Positions 46,628-55,224 of a stretch of 64,000 nucleotides of DNA are shown piece by piece. The notes under the pieces were generated by a model. The model had not been told where the DNA came from and made no database searches. It worked only from the letters and a program-made list of their open reading frames with translations. This stretch comes from Flagellimonas marinaquae. Lineage in GTDB: Bacteria; Bacteroidota; Bacteroidia; Flavobacteriales; Flavobacteriaceae. The translations under genes were made by a program, and so were the position numbers. The stretch covers positions 31,113-95,112 of the forward strand of contig NZ_RZMZ01000014.1 in NCBI RefSeq assembly GCF_003992675.1, given 5' to 3'. The number at the start of each line of letters is the position of its first letter. The stretch's first letter is position 1.

Positions 46628-47965
46628 GTGGGCAATAACGATTATAACAGTCCAGCCTTTAAAAAGCTTTTGGATTCCCTACAGCAGCAAAGCTGGGAAC
46701 TGGAACTCATCATTTCGGGTTTTGCCATTTTTGGACTTTTTACGGCCTACGAACCCCTTCGGCTGGAAATGTTGCATGCCGAAAACGAGGATTCCGTCTA
46801 CAGTTTTCTCGTTTACCTTATTTTACATATCGCATCCTCCATTTTGCTCTTCAACTTGTTGTTGCACGTCATCCTTCGGGGACTTTGGATAGGTGCCTTG
46901 GGACTCCGTTATGTTTCCGGTGATATCGAATTTGAAAAACTGCGCTACTCCGAACGGTTCACCAACTATCTAAAAAAACGTATCGTATCGTTTGACCGCT
47001 ACATCGCCAACTTGGAAAATTATTGCAGTGTTCTTTTTGCCATTTCGTTTTTGTTGATTTTCTACGTGCTGGCTCTAACCATGATTATTTTATCCATAGT
47101 CTTGGTGGCCAACTTTATTTTTGACAACGACCAATTGCCAGACGCACTGTCCGCGACTTTAGGCACCATCCTGATCATTCTTATTATCCTAGGGATGCTC
47201 CTTACATTCATTGATTTTGTGACCCAAGGCTGGTTAAAACGGAAAAAATGGATATCCCGTTTGTATTTCCCTGTGTATTGGATATTCAGTTTTATCACGC
47301 TTTCGTTTCTTTACCGACCCTTGGTCTACAATTTTTTGGACAATCGTTTTGGCAAACGATTGATCCTATTATTGGTGCCCATTTATATTGCCATTTTGAT
47401 GGTGACCACCTTGGAATATCGCCATTCAAATTATCTGGAAAAAGACCTCGAATCGTCCAGTATTTTTGCCAACAAGGAGAATTATTTGGATATGCTAAAG
47501 GATAAAGAGGATTTTCCGGGAAAGTTGGTGATACCCGCCAAAGTAATCACCGAACCGTATTTGAACGTATTTGTGCCCTTTTCCGAAAGCTTGGAAAACC
47601 GGATTTTTGCCTACAACGATTCCCTTTCACCTAAAATCGACCGTCGCGGGCTGACCTCCAGCATGGAATTCAGCACAAGTTGGGACGATGAAATTACCAG
47701 CCGGCGCCAAAAGGACAGTATTCGAAAGGTATATCTCAAAACTTTCAATGAAATCCATTCCTTTCGCATTGACAGTTTGGAACTGGACGAGGAATTTATC
47801 CTGACCACGGGAATTAACAATACGCTTGGTTTTGAAACCTATCTAAATATATCGGACTTGCAGCAAGGCAAGCATATTTTACGGCTTCTTCGGAAAAGAA
47901 AGATCAAAGATAGCGTGATAAGCCAAACAGATGTTATCTTGCCGTTCTGGTATTATAAAAAGTAG
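46628..47965 (+). CDS. Polytopic membrane protein of unknown function (GTG start)
   Basis: A 445-residue protein that I do not recognise. The frame opens with GTG at 46628; the next Met is about 48 residues in, beyond the first hydrophobic helix, so the GTG is preferred. Hydrophobic segments lie at about 27-45, 65-90, 135-165, 178-203, 218-240 and 247-262. They are followed by a soluble C-terminal domain of about 180 residues (KEDFPGKLVIPAKVITEPYL through DVILPFWYYK) that looks beta-rich and is probably periplasmic. A small DoxX-like membrane protein gene follows after 5 nt. The role is unknown. Confidence 0.78.
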   Translation: MGNNDYNSPAFKKLLDSLQQQSWELELIISGFAIFGLFTAYEPLRLEMLHAENEDSVYSFLVYLILHIASSILLFNLLLHVILRGLWIGALGLRYVSGDIEFEKLRYSERFTNYLKKRIVSFDRYIANLENYCSVLFAISFLLIFYVLALTMIILSIVLVANFIFDNDQLPDALSATLGTILIILIILGMLLTFIDFVTQGWLKRKKWISRLYFPVYWIFSFITLSFLYRPLVYNFLDNRFGKRLILLLVPIYIAILMVTTLEYRHSNYLEKDLESSSIFANKENYLDMLKDKEDFPGKLVIPAKVITEPYLNVFVPFSESLENRIFAYNDSLSPKIDRRGLTSSMEFSTSWDDEITSRRQKDSIRKVYLKTFNEIHSFRIDSLELDEEFILTTGINNTLGFETYLNISDLQQGKHILRLLRKRKIKDSVISQTDVILPFWYYKK

Positions 47966-47970
47966 TACAT

Positions 47971-48327
47971 ATGGCAACTTGGGATTTATACGTAATGGCA
48001 GGAATGTATGTGTTGGCAGGAGCCATGCACTTCATTAAACCAAAAATGTATATGCGGATTATGCCGCTCTACTTGCCCAACCATAAACTTTTAGTGTATT
48101 TGAGCGGTATTGCGGAGATTTTGTTGGGTATAGGGGTCTGTTTTGATGCCACCCGAAAATTGAGCACTTTCGGGATTATTTTGATGTTGGCCGCTTTTCT
48201 CCCCGTACACTTTTATATGCTCTCCAGTAAAAAAGCCGCAGCAGGAATTCCTAAATGGGTATTGATACTTCGGATTCCCCTTCAATTTTTCTTAATGTAC
48301 TGGGCATACTATTATGCCTATGTTTAA
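47971..48327 (+). CDS. DoxX-like small membrane protein
   Basis: A 118-residue membrane protein with four helices. The DoxX-like signature is weak but recognisable: LYVMAGMYVLAGAMHFIKPKMY at the N-terminus, then HKLLVYLSGIAEILLGIGV and a final IPLQFFLMYWAYYYAYV. The G-x-x-H-F motif in the first helix is typical of DoxX_2 proteins. It is co-directional with the GTG-start membrane protein (5-nt gap) and overlaps the tail of the convergent anti-sigma-like gene by 4 nt. Confidence 0.8.
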   Translation: MATWDLYVMAGMYVLAGAMHFIKPKMYMRIMPLYLPNHKLLVYLSGIAEILLGIGVCFDATRKLSTFGIILMLAAFLPVHFYMLSSKKAAAGIPKWVLILRIPLQFFLMYWAYYYAYV

Positions 48328-48734
48328 CCTAAGGTTCGGTCCATTTGCTTTTTCAACCAGCCCACCTGTACAAAAAACATAAAGCCAAACAGCAAAAACG
48401 CGTACACCATTATCCTGGAAGATGTATACTGCTTCATCCATTGCCAATCCGTTTGGAACCATGCGTCCATGTTCCAGCCTCCGAACCAACCTTGTCCGCT
48501 ATCCAGTCCAAGTTGAGACCCCATCAAAACAAGTAAGCCCACAAACGCAATAGATATCATGGACAATACCTTACCGGATACCAAAGGTTGGTACTGAAAC
48601 ACCTCTTTCTGGACATCGGCTTCCAATTTGTGCAGGACATTTTGGGTAAAATCGGCAGAAGGCGATTCCAATGGGGCCTCCTCCATCAATTTATCGATAA
48701 ATGCTTCCAGTTTTTTATCCTCTAGTTTATCCAT
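48324..48734 (-). CDS. Single-pass-type membrane protein, probable anti-sigma factor
   Basis: A 136-residue protein with a soluble acidic N-terminal part of about 55 residues (LEAFIDKLMEEAPLESPSADF) and two hydrophobic segments (about 60-76 and 108-126) with an aromatic-rich stretch between. It overlaps the end of the upstream ECF sigma gene by 8 nt, and a short sigma-proximal membrane protein of this layout is the usual place and shape of an anti-sigma factor in Flavobacteriia. No zinc motif is present. The anti-sigma role is inferred from context, not from a recognised domain. Confidence 0.65.
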   Translation of the reverse strand: MDKLEDKKLEAFIDKLMEEAPLESPSADFTQNVLHKLEADVQKEVFQYQPLVSGKVLSMISIAFVGLLVLMGSQLGLDSGQGWFGGWNMDAWFQTDWQWMKQYTSSRIMVYAFLLFGFMFFVQVGWLKKQMDRTLG

Positions 48735-49305
48735 TGCTTTGCAAAATTTCTTTGTTCACACTCTTTTCCATAATACTGGCCAGTCTTTTCCTGGCCCTGA
48801 ACAACCGCACCTTTAACGTATTTACAGTCAGGCTGGTCGCTTTCTCCATTTCAAGTAGGTTCTTTTCCTCCAGATAAAACAAGGTAAGAATTCCCGCATC
48901 TTCCGACGACAATTGCGACAGGCATAGTTGTATGATTTCGCTTCTTTCTTCATCGGCCATTTTTTCAAAGGCATTATCCAAATCCGCGTAGGCAGTTTGA
49001 TGGATATGCTCAAGCTCGGCAAAGATTCTTTCCTTTTTAATTTTCTTAATCCGATCCAGACAACTGTTGTAGGCAATTCGATATACCCAAGTCGATAATT
49101 TGCTGTCACCCTTAAATTTGGACAAAGATTTATACACCTTGATAAAAACATCTTGCGACACCTCTTCAGCCTCTTCCTTATTACCCAACATCCGAATCGC
49201 CAGCGTAAAGACCAAATCCTTATAGCGTTCCACCAAATCCGAGAACGCGCGGGTATTGCCCCTGCGAATTTCCGAGATCAGTTCTTGTTCTGTATTGGTC
49301 AGCAT
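48727..49305 (-). CDS. ECF-type RNA polymerase sigma factor (RpoE-like)
   Basis: A 192-residue ECF sigma factor. Region 2 spans about 15-95 (LVERYKDLVFTLAIRMLGNK; AEEVSQDVFIKVYKSLSKF; KLSTWVYRIAYNSCLDRIKK) and region 4 about 125-180 (LSSEDAGILTLFYLEEKNLL with its helix-turn-helix). Its promoter, a TGTAACC/CGTC pair, lies immediately upstream, so the gene is probably autoregulated. The predicted transcript start falls at or within a few bases of the ATG, meaning a leaderless or nearly leaderless mRNA. The anti-sigma-like gene overlaps its 3' end, and a DUF6249 gene is driven by the mirror-image promoter. Confidence 0.94.
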   Translation of the reverse strand: MLTNTEQELISEIRRGNTRAFSDLVERYKDLVFTLAIRMLGNKEEAEEVSQDVFIKVYKSLSKFKGDSKLSTWVYRIAYNSCLDRIKKIKKERIFAELEHIHQTAYADLDNAFEKMADEERSEIIQLCLSQLSSEDAGILTLFYLEEKNLLEMEKATSLTVNTLKVRLFRARKRLASIMEKSVNKEILQSNG

Positions 49306-49311
49306 TGTTCA

Positions 49312-49343
49312 TTGGACGCCAAATGCTCCATTTAGGTTACACC
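49312..49343 (-). promoter_or_regulatory. ECF-type promoter of the sigma factor gene
   Basis: Read on the minus strand: GGTGTAACCT (49343-49334), 15-nt spacer, CGTCCAA (49318-49312). This resembles classical ECF promoters (AAC-containing -35, CGTC-type -10). The -10 ends 7 nt before the ATG at 49305. Confidence 0.7.
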
Positions 49344-49363
49344 GAAAATAAAATTTTTAATTT

Positions 49364-49395
49364 GGTGTAACCTACTTTGAAAAACTGTCGTCATA
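49364..49395 (+). promoter_or_regulatory. ECF-type promoter of the DUF6249 gene
   Basis: GGTGTAACCT (49364-49373), 15-nt spacer, CGTCATA (49389-49395). Its -35 half is the exact inverted copy of the one serving the sigma gene, and the spacer length is identical. It would give a 5' leader of about 40 nt before the ATG at 49442. Confidence 0.7.
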
Positions 49396-49441
49396 GCTTA
49401 TGAACAAATAAATTATGGAATAATCATTAAAACGAACAGTT

Positions 49442-49795
49442 ATGGGATCAGAAGTAATTATCATACCTATTATTTTCGGAGTCATTTTTGCCATTGCCTA
49501 CCTCTATTTTTCAACTAGGAACAAGGAACGATTGGCCTTGATTGAAAAAGGAGCCGATGCCAGCATCTTTGTAAGAGGCAAACGGGATCAAGCAGCTCCC
49601 GGGTGGAAAATCATTATCCTTAACCTCTCCCTATTGCTCATGGGCATTGGAGCCGCTATTTTTATAGCATCCATATTGCACTATAGCTTGGGCGTGGAGG
49701 AAGAGGTGGCCTATCCAGGCACTATCTTTCTAATGGCAGGCCTCGGGCTTTTTGTAGGCTTTACCATGACAAAGAAATTGTATCAGGAGGAATAA
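49442..49795 (+). CDS. DUF6249 family small membrane protein
   Basis: A 117-residue protein with three hydrophobic segments: VIIIPIIFGVIFAIAYLYF (about 5-23), IIILNLSLLLMGIGAAIFIA (about 56-76) and FLMAGLGLFVGFTMT (about 95-110). Between the first two, a conserved RNKERLALIEKGADASIF matches the DUF6249 family commonly found beside ECF sigma genes in Bacteroidota. Function is unknown. It shares a divergent promoter region with the sigma factor and is its most likely direct target. A strong terminator follows, so the gene is monocistronic. Confidence 0.85.
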   Translation: MGSEVIIIPIIFGVIFAIAYLYFSTRNKERLALIEKGADASIFVRGKRDQAAPGWKIIILNLSLLLMGIGAAIFIASILHYSLGVEEEVAYPGTIFLMAGLGLFVGFTMTKKLYQEE

Positions 49796-49820
49796 TTTTC
49801 AAAACATCGATTAAATTGAT

Positions 49821-49849
49821 AAACCACCGCCACCAGCGGTGGTTTTTTT
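49821..49849 (+). terminator. Terminator of the DUF6249 gene
   Basis: AAACCACCGC/GCGGTGGTTT forms a 10-bp stem with loop CACCA and a T-run, 25 nt after the stop codon. Confidence 0.92.
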
Positions 49850-49862
49850 ATAACTTTCCGTT

Positions 49863-50495
49863 ATGAAAGTCATCTCAACAAATTTAGGGGAGCCGACAAA
49901 AATCAATTGGAACGGCAAACAAACATTTACGGGTATCTACAAATATCCTGTGGATCAACCTATTTATCTGGATACCGAAGATGTGCAGGGCGATACCGTT
50001 GTGGATCGCAAATACCATGGCGGCACATTCAAAGCCTGTTATTTGTTCTCGGCGGACAATTACAATTATTGGAAGACGAAATACCCCCACTTGGAATGGG
50101 ACTGGGGCATGTTCGGGGAAAACCTGACCATAGAGGGCTTGGATGAATCGAAATTACAGATCGGAAGCAGCTACAAACTGGGAACAGCCTTGGTACAGAT
50201 AACACAACCTAGGGAACCTTGCTATAAATTGGGCATCCGGTTTGGCAATCAAAATATACTGAAAGAGTTCATAGACCATGGGCGGCCGGGCACTTACATT
50301 CGGGTTTTGGAGCCAGGTACCGTATCTAAAGGTGATTCCATGGAACTGGTAACAGCATCGGAAAGCACTTTGACCATAGCACAGTTCTATGAGCTGCTTT
50401 TTGCCAAAGAAAAGGACCAGCATGTATTGCAACAGGCCCTCAACAATGAGGCCCTACCGTTGACAAAAAGGGAGAAACTTCAGAAATGGGCATAA
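49863..50495 (+). CDS. MOSC domain protein (YiiM-like)
   Basis: A 210-residue cytoplasmic protein with a MOSC beta-barrel. The first part has NGKQTFTGIYKYPVD, and DRKYHGGTFKACYLFSADNY is the typical H-G-G motif. The molybdenum-cofactor-binding Cys lies in QPREPCYKLGIRFG (about residue 121). The final about 40 residues form the small C-terminal helical element found in YiiM-type proteins. Such proteins use or carry the molybdenum cofactor and in E. coli (YiiM, YcbX) help detoxify hydroxylated amines. No molybdopterin synthesis genes are near. Confidence 0.9.
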   Translation: MKVISTNLGEPTKINWNGKQTFTGIYKYPVDQPIYLDTEDVQGDTVVDRKYHGGTFKACYLFSADNYNYWKTKYPHLEWDWGMFGENLTIEGLDESKLQIGSSYKLGTALVQITQPREPCYKLGIRFGNQNILKEFIDHGRPGTYIRVLEPGTVSKGDSMELVTASESTLTIAQFYELLFAKEKDQHVLQQALNNEALPLTKREKLQKWA

Positions 50496-50520
50496 AAAAA
50501 GGGGAGCCTCCCAGCTCCCC
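50494..50520 (-). terminator. Terminator of the secreted-protein gene at 50548
   Basis: A 7-bp GC-rich stem GGGGAGC/GCTCCCC with loop CTCCCA. On the minus strand it is followed by a run of seven T, 28 nt behind the stop codon of the minus-strand gene. Confidence 0.88.
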
Positions 50521-50547
50521 AATGCACATAAAAATTAACTAAACAAA

Positions 50548-50925
50548 CTATCTTACAACCATTTTACTTTTGTAGGTTCCAAATTTGTCCACTACAACAA
50601 TGGTATATTCTCCTCTGTAGGCTTTTTCAAAGTTGAATGCTTTTTCAACTACAATATCACCATCGATAGCTTCATCAAAAACAAGTCTTTGCTCGCTATC
50701 ATATACCTTTAAAAGCACCTTTCCTTGGGAAACGTTCAAAAGGTTCATCATGATTTTTTGACCTTTCCTTACAAAAACTGGATCTAGGTTTACTTTTACC
50801 AAGTTCTTTTCAACTTCGTATTTGGCAACTGTTTTTTTACCAAATTCTGTTGCTGTTGTGTTGGCAACCGCAATTGTACTTATCAAAAGGGCCGCTGCTA
50901 CTGTTAGATTCTTAACTACTTTCAT
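50548..50925 (-). CDS. Small secreted or periplasmic protein, beta-rich, unknown function
   Basis: A 125-residue protein. The ATG at 50925 gives a signal peptide (MKVVKNLTVAAALLISTIAV, cleavage near VANTT); the in-frame start 63 nt upstream adds a sequence that is not signal-like. The mature part alternates short strands (LVKVNLDPVFVRKGQKIMM; KVLLKVYDSEQRLVFDEAI; YTIVVVDKFGTYKSKMVV), suggesting an Ig-like/DUF3244-type sandwich. The family identification is tentative. It is monocistronic and divergent from the AraC-family gene. Confidence 0.7.
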   Translation of the reverse strand: MKVVKNLTVAAALLISTIAVANTTATEFGKKTVAKYEVEKNLVKVNLDPVFVRKGQKIMMNLLNVSQGKVLLKVYDSEQRLVFDEAIDGDIVVEKAFNFEKAYRGEYTIVVVDKFGTYKSKMVVR

Positions 50926-51014
50926 AACACTTCGTTTTTTTAAGATTACATGACAAATGTAGGGAGCAATACTCCACATGAACACCACTCTTTTTTCCAG
51001 TTTATGTGCTATAT

Positions 51015-51037
51015 TAACATGTTATATCATTTAACAT
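51015..51037. promoter_or_regulatory. Palindrome in the divergent region before the AraC-type regulator
   Basis: TAACATGTTA (51015-51024) is a perfect 10-bp palindrome, and a further half-site TTAACAT follows at 51031-51037. It sits between the divergent secreted-protein and AraC-type genes and could be an operator of either; this is only a positional suggestion. Confidence 0.3.
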
Positions 51038-51137
51038 AGTATTAATGATAAAATAGCATAACTTTGCGGTAATATTGTAGACATTTATATGATAGGTGTT
51101 GTTATACCTTTAAAGTGACGAACAAAATTTGCAGTAC

Positions 51138-52010
51138 ATGATTCAAAAACCAGCATTTGAAGCAATCGCCCCTAGTTTTGGCCACTCATTTACCTTTCAA
51201 AAGTTCAATGAAAGCAATGAGAACAAAAACAATGGTTGGCACTACCATCCGGAGCTGGAGTTGGTTTATGTGAACGGGGGCTCAGGAAAAAGACAGATAG
51301 GGAGCCATGTTTCCTATTACAGGAACGGTGACCTGATACTAATTGGTTCCAATTTGCCCCACTGTGGTTTTACGGATAAGCTTACCGGCAATAAAAGTGA
51401 GACCTTGGTACAAATGAAAGCGGACTTTTTGGGAAGTGACTTCTTCAACATTCCCGAGATGAAAAACATCCAAAAACTGTTCGAGGTTGCCAAAGGGGGC
51501 ATCGCCTTTTCTGGAACAACCAAGATGAAGGTAGGGGAGAAAATGGAAATTTTAGAGTATCAGACGGATTTCCAACGTTTGCTCTCCATTCTCAATATTT
51601 TGAACATTTTGGCCACCTCCAAGGAAATGCACGTGCTTAATGCCGAGGGTTTTTCCATAGAAACCGAGTTAAAGGACAACGACCGAATCAATGTGGTCTT
51701 TAACCACGTGAAAACACATTTTAAGGAGGATATTAGTTTGGAACAGATTGCCGATATGGTGAGCATGACAGTACCTTCTTTTTGTCGATACTTTAAAAAG
51801 ATTACCAAAAAGACCTTTACACAGTTCGTAAATGAGTACAGACTGGTACATGCCTCCAAGCTATTGGCCGAGCAGCCTATTAGCATCACCCAAGTATGCT
51901 ACGACAGTGGTTTCAATAACTTTTCACATTTCAACAAATCTTTCAAGGCATTTACTGGCCAAAATCCTTCAGAATATAGGAACCAGTTGAAAACGGTTTT
52001 GCAATCCTAA
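51138..52010 (+). CDS. AraC-family transcriptional regulator with cupin sensor domain
   Basis: A 290-residue regulator. The ATG at 51138 (MIQKPAFEAIAPSFGHSF) is preferred over a TTG 9 nt upstream. The N-terminal cupin-like domain shows HYHPELELVYVNGGSGKR and YRNGDLILIGSNLPH, as in sugar-sensing AraC proteins. The C-terminal double helix-turn-helix spans about 188-285 (DISLEQIADMVSMTVPSFCR; ITQVCYDSGFNNFSHFNKSF). It is a lone gene, with the S1/P1 nuclease gene converging 5 nt behind it; no carbohydrate locus lies beside it, so its regulon is elsewhere or includes the divergent secreted protein. Confidence 0.92.
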   Translation: MIQKPAFEAIAPSFGHSFTFQKFNESNENKNNGWHYHPELELVYVNGGSGKRQIGSHVSYYRNGDLILIGSNLPHCGFTDKLTGNKSETLVQMKADFLGSDFFNIPEMKNIQKLFEVAKGGIAFSGTTKMKVGEKMEILEYQTDFQRLLSILNILNILATSKEMHVLNAEGFSIETELKDNDRINVVFNHVKTHFKEDISLEQIADMVSMTVPSFCRYFKKITKKTFTQFVNEYRLVHASKLLAEQPISITQVCYDSGFNNFSHFNKSFKAFTGQNPSEYRNQLKTVLQS

Positions 52011-52015
52011 TCGCT

Positions 52016-52786
52016 TTAGGCAAATAGGTCGTTCAACACCTTGGCCAATCGAAGTCCTCCTTTTTGCAACTGCTCGAACAACAGCTCGTTGTAGTCGTAG
52101 GAATACCGATACCCCAACTTTTCCCCTATTTCCACGGAATCGTAGAGTTTGGCGCAAATCTGATGGGATTCGTCTACCCAGTCATAAATGGTACCCGCTT
52201 GGATTTGCTTCCTTTCAGTACGGCTAACCTCAACCAGTTCATTGGCCAGTTCGGTATAGGTCATGCCGTAAGATTCGATCAAATTTTTGTCCCATACCCG
52301 ATGTAGGTTGCTGCCCTCACCAAACCATTGCACCTGAATGTCGTTGCCACCCTTATCCTCTGCCCTGCTCGCGTGCATGGGTTGATGAAGGTCTCCAATC
52401 AAATGGATGAGCATCTTTAAATAAAAGACCCGGTCCTCACGGCTATTGTTTTTGTCCTTTACCTTGGCCGTGCACTCCTCAATGGCCATTACAATATCGC
52501 CATATTCACTTTTCTCGGCATCCCGATAACTCGTTCCCAGTGGATAATTTACATAGTGCCAAGCAGAGTACTTTGAAAAGGCACGATCAGCTTTGATATC
52601 ATCGGCAAAGGTCGACACGAATGCCAAACTGTGCCCATCCAGCAAATCGTTCAATGCCCTTTTGGCCTTCCCGGTCAAATGGGCCTCGGCAATTTCACCC
52701 GTGACGCGATGACCAGTTTTTCCCCAAGTGATATTTGCCAATACAATAACAGGAAGCAATAGCAATAACAATGTGATTTTTTTCAT
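52016..52786 (-). CDS. Secreted S1/P1 nuclease
   Basis: A 256-residue exported zinc nuclease acting on single-stranded DNA/RNA and 3'-nucleotides. The ATG at 52786 (MKKITLLLLLLPVIVLAN) gives the signal peptide; an in-frame start 24 nt upstream adds a non-signal extension. The mature protein begins near TWGKTGHRV, where the family needs a Trp at the new N-terminus as zinc ligand. Further ligands are seen in YVNYPLG, MLIHLIGDLHQPMH (H-x-x-x-D-x-H-x-x-x-H) and GGNDIQV. It may feed the deoC/deoD salvage route by releasing nucleosides from environmental DNA. Confidence 0.93.
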   Translation of the reverse strand: MKKITLLLLLLPVIVLANITWGKTGHRVTGEIAEAHLTGKAKRALNDLLDGHSLAFVSTFADDIKADRAFSKYSAWHYVNYPLGTSYRDAEKSEYGDIVMAIEECTAKVKDKNNSREDRVFYLKMLIHLIGDLHQPMHASRAEDKGGNDIQVQWFGEGSNLHRVWDKNLIESYGMTYTELANELVEVSRTERKQIQAGTIYDWVDESHQICAKLYDSVEIGEKLGYRYSYDYNELLFEQLQKGGLRLAKVLNDLFA

Positions 52787-52905
52787 TTGAAACGAAGCTA
52801 AGGTTGACAAAAAATAATGTGATTTTTATTTCTGGAAATTTCTGAATGTTTTGGCAAAGAACAACCGATTTTAAAATTTTGGGATTTTTTTAACTATGTA
52901 AACTT

Positions 52906-52913
52906 TACATTTG
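52906..52913 (+). promoter_or_regulatory. -7 box of the DUF5916 gene
   Basis: TACATTTG matches TANNTTTG exactly, 22 nt before the ATG at 52936. A TTTG at 52878-52881 lies upstream at a longer than usual distance. Confidence 0.5.
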
Positions 52914-52935
52914 TTAAACCAACTAAACTAAACCA

Positions 52936-55134
52936 ATGCTCAAAAAAAGTTTTGTACTCGTTACAATCCTCTGTTCCTATGCACTGTTTTCCCAATCCAA
53001 CACGAAAAGTTTTACCGTAAAATACATTGATGACATCATCAAGGTTGATGGCATTATGGACGAAAGTGTTTGGGACATGGCAGAGAGCGCCGCTGATTTC
53101 CATCAATATTTTCCAAGCGATACCACGCTTGCTTTTCAGCAAACGGATATTAAGATGCTGTACAACAATACTACCTTGTATGTTGGTATCAAACTGAACA
53201 CCGAAGGTGATAATTATGTGATTCCCTCACTACAACGCGATTACCGAGCTGGGGGCAACGATAACATCAGTTTAATGTTCGACACCTTTAACGATGGTAC
53301 CAACGCTTTCCTATTCGGGATGAACCCATACGGGGTGCGCCGGGAAGCCCTTATATCCAATGGTGGTTCCGGACCCAGTGGATTTACTACTTCATGGGAT
53401 GTAAAATGGAAAGGTGAGACCAAAATCTATGATGGCTACTACATTTGTGAGTTGGCCATACCCCTCACCTCTTTTAAATTCAAGCAAGGTGAAACCAAAT
53501 GGCGGTTCAATAGCTATCGTTTTGACATGCAGTCCAATGAAACCAGTAGTTGGATGAAAATACCACAAAATCAATTGATTTACAGCTTGGCCTTTATGGG
53601 TGATATGATTTTTGAAAAGCCCCTTGGTAAATCAAGAACACCAATGGCACTTATCCCTTACATCAATGGAATTTTGGCCAAGGATTACGAAAGCAATGAG
53701 GAATTCAACAATTTCAATGTCGGGGGCGATGCCAAAATTTCCATTGGCAATGGAATGAACCTGGATGTGACCGTAAACCCCGACTTTTCCAATGTGGAGG
53801 TGGACAATGTAATCGTTAACCTTTCCCGTTTTCAAGTGGCCTTGCCCGAAAGACGACAGTTTTTTATCGATAACAATGACCTTTTTGGTTCCTTTGGGAG
53901 CGAAAGGGATGCCAACCCCTTTTTTTCGCGAAGGATAGGTATTGCTAAAAATCAAGATGGTGAAACCATTGAGAATGGTATTGTTGGAGGAATCCGGCTT
54001 AGTGGTAAACTAAATGAAAATTGGCGGCTTGGTCTTCTGAACATTCAAACGGAAAAGGACGAGGAAAACGAGATTGCCAGTAACAACAATACCGTGTTGG
54101 CGCTCCAAAAAAAGATGTTCTCCCGTTCCAACCTCAGCTTCATTTTTGTGAACCGACAAAGTTTTGGAGACTACGACTTTCTGGAGGAAACGGATAGATA
54201 CAATCGGGTGGTTGGCCTAGATTACAATCTTGCCTCCGCAGATAACACATGGACCGGTAAATTTTTCTACCATAAATCCTTTGCTCGCGAGATTGGAAAC
54301 CGGAATGCATCAGGAGGTGTTGATTTGCAATACAATTCGAGGCTCCTCAACTTTGGCCTCCGCGGAAATTTCGTGGGCAACGATTTCCGATCAGACCTCG
54401 GTTTCGTGCGCCGGCAAGATATTGTGGCAGCCAGACCGTTCGTAGAGTTCAACTTTTGGCCCCAAAAGGGAAAATTGAACTCCCACGGTTTTCGATTTAA
54501 CCCCAATGCAATTTGGCGGCCTACCTTGGATTATAAGAACACAGATTATAACATATTTTCTAGTTGGCAGGCCAGATTTAAGTCACAAGAAGAGTTTTCG
54601 GTACGGATGTTCAACCGTTACACTTTCCTCACCGAAGAATTTGACCCTACTGGAACAGATGGCGGGGTTGGGCTTCCAGGAGATATAGGCTACTATTATA
54701 CAAGTTACGAAATGGCGTTCCAAAGCGACCGAAGAAAGGTATTTTCGTATTCTGTGCAACCGGGCTATGGTGATTTCTACAATGGCAATCGCTTTGTTAT
54801 GGAAGGAGATTTAAGTTTGCGACTCCAGCCCAAGATGTTGTTTTCCGTTAGGGTCAATTATAACAGTATAAAATTACCGGAACCTTACGAAAGTGAAGAT
54901 CTGTGGTTGATAAGTCCAAGAATAGACGTTACTTTCAATAAATCCGTTTTTTGGTCTACTTTGGTACAATACAGCAACCAAGCAGATAATTTGGGCATCA
55001 ATTCGCGCTTACAATGGCGTTTTGCTCCCCTATCCGACCTATTCTTGGTATACAACGACAATTATTTCGTGAACACCTTTATGCCACGGACCCGTTCCGT
55101 CAATTTAAAATTGACCTATTGGCTGAATATTTGA
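52936..55134 (+). CDS. DUF5916 outer-membrane protein with N-terminal CBM9-like domain
   Basis: A 732-residue exported protein. A signal peptide ends near YALFSQS (about 20). Residues about 25-215 form a carbohydrate-binding family 9-like beta-sandwich (VKYIDDIIKVDGIMDESVWD, with W-D typical). The remaining about 500 residues match DUF5916, a beta-rich domain with amphipathic strands that is probably an outer-membrane barrel (VDVTVNPDFSNVEVD; GLRGNFVGNDFRSDLGFVRR; NLKLTYWLNI at the C-terminus). Its exact role is unknown; a sugar-binding surface protein fits. It is not beside SusC/D genes. Confidence 0.85.
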   Translation: MLKKSFVLVTILCSYALFSQSNTKSFTVKYIDDIIKVDGIMDESVWDMAESAADFHQYFPSDTTLAFQQTDIKMLYNNTTLYVGIKLNTEGDNYVIPSLQRDYRAGGNDNISLMFDTFNDGTNAFLFGMNPYGVRREALISNGGSGPSGFTTSWDVKWKGETKIYDGYYICELAIPLTSFKFKQGETKWRFNSYRFDMQSNETSSWMKIPQNQLIYSLAFMGDMIFEKPLGKSRTPMALIPYINGILAKDYESNEEFNNFNVGGDAKISIGNGMNLDVTVNPDFSNVEVDNVIVNLSRFQVALPERRQFFIDNNDLFGSFGSERDANPFFSRRIGIAKNQDGETIENGIVGGIRLSGKLNENWRLGLLNIQTEKDEENEIASNNNTVLALQKKMFSRSNLSFIFVNRQSFGDYDFLEETDRYNRVVGLDYNLASADNTWTGKFFYHKSFAREIGNRNASGGVDLQYNSRLLNFGLRGNFVGNDFRSDLGFVRRQDIVAARPFVEFNFWPQKGKLNSHGFRFNPNAIWRPTLDYKNTDYNIFSSWQARFKSQEEFSVRMFNRYTFLTEEFDPTGTDGGVGLPGDIGYYYTSYEMAFQSDRRKVFSYSVQPGYGDFYNGNRFVMEGDLSLRLQPKMLFSVRVNYNSIKLPEPYESEDLWLISPRIDVTFNKSVFWSTLVQYSNQADNLGINSRLQWRFAPLSDLFLVYNDNYFVNTFMPRTRSVNLKLTYWLNI

Positions 55135-55224
55135 TAGGACATCCAGCGCATACTCTTGTAAATAGTAAATTGCCCGAACACACCCCTGTTATTTTCCTAT
55201 ATTTGAGCTTTTAGCTTAACATCT

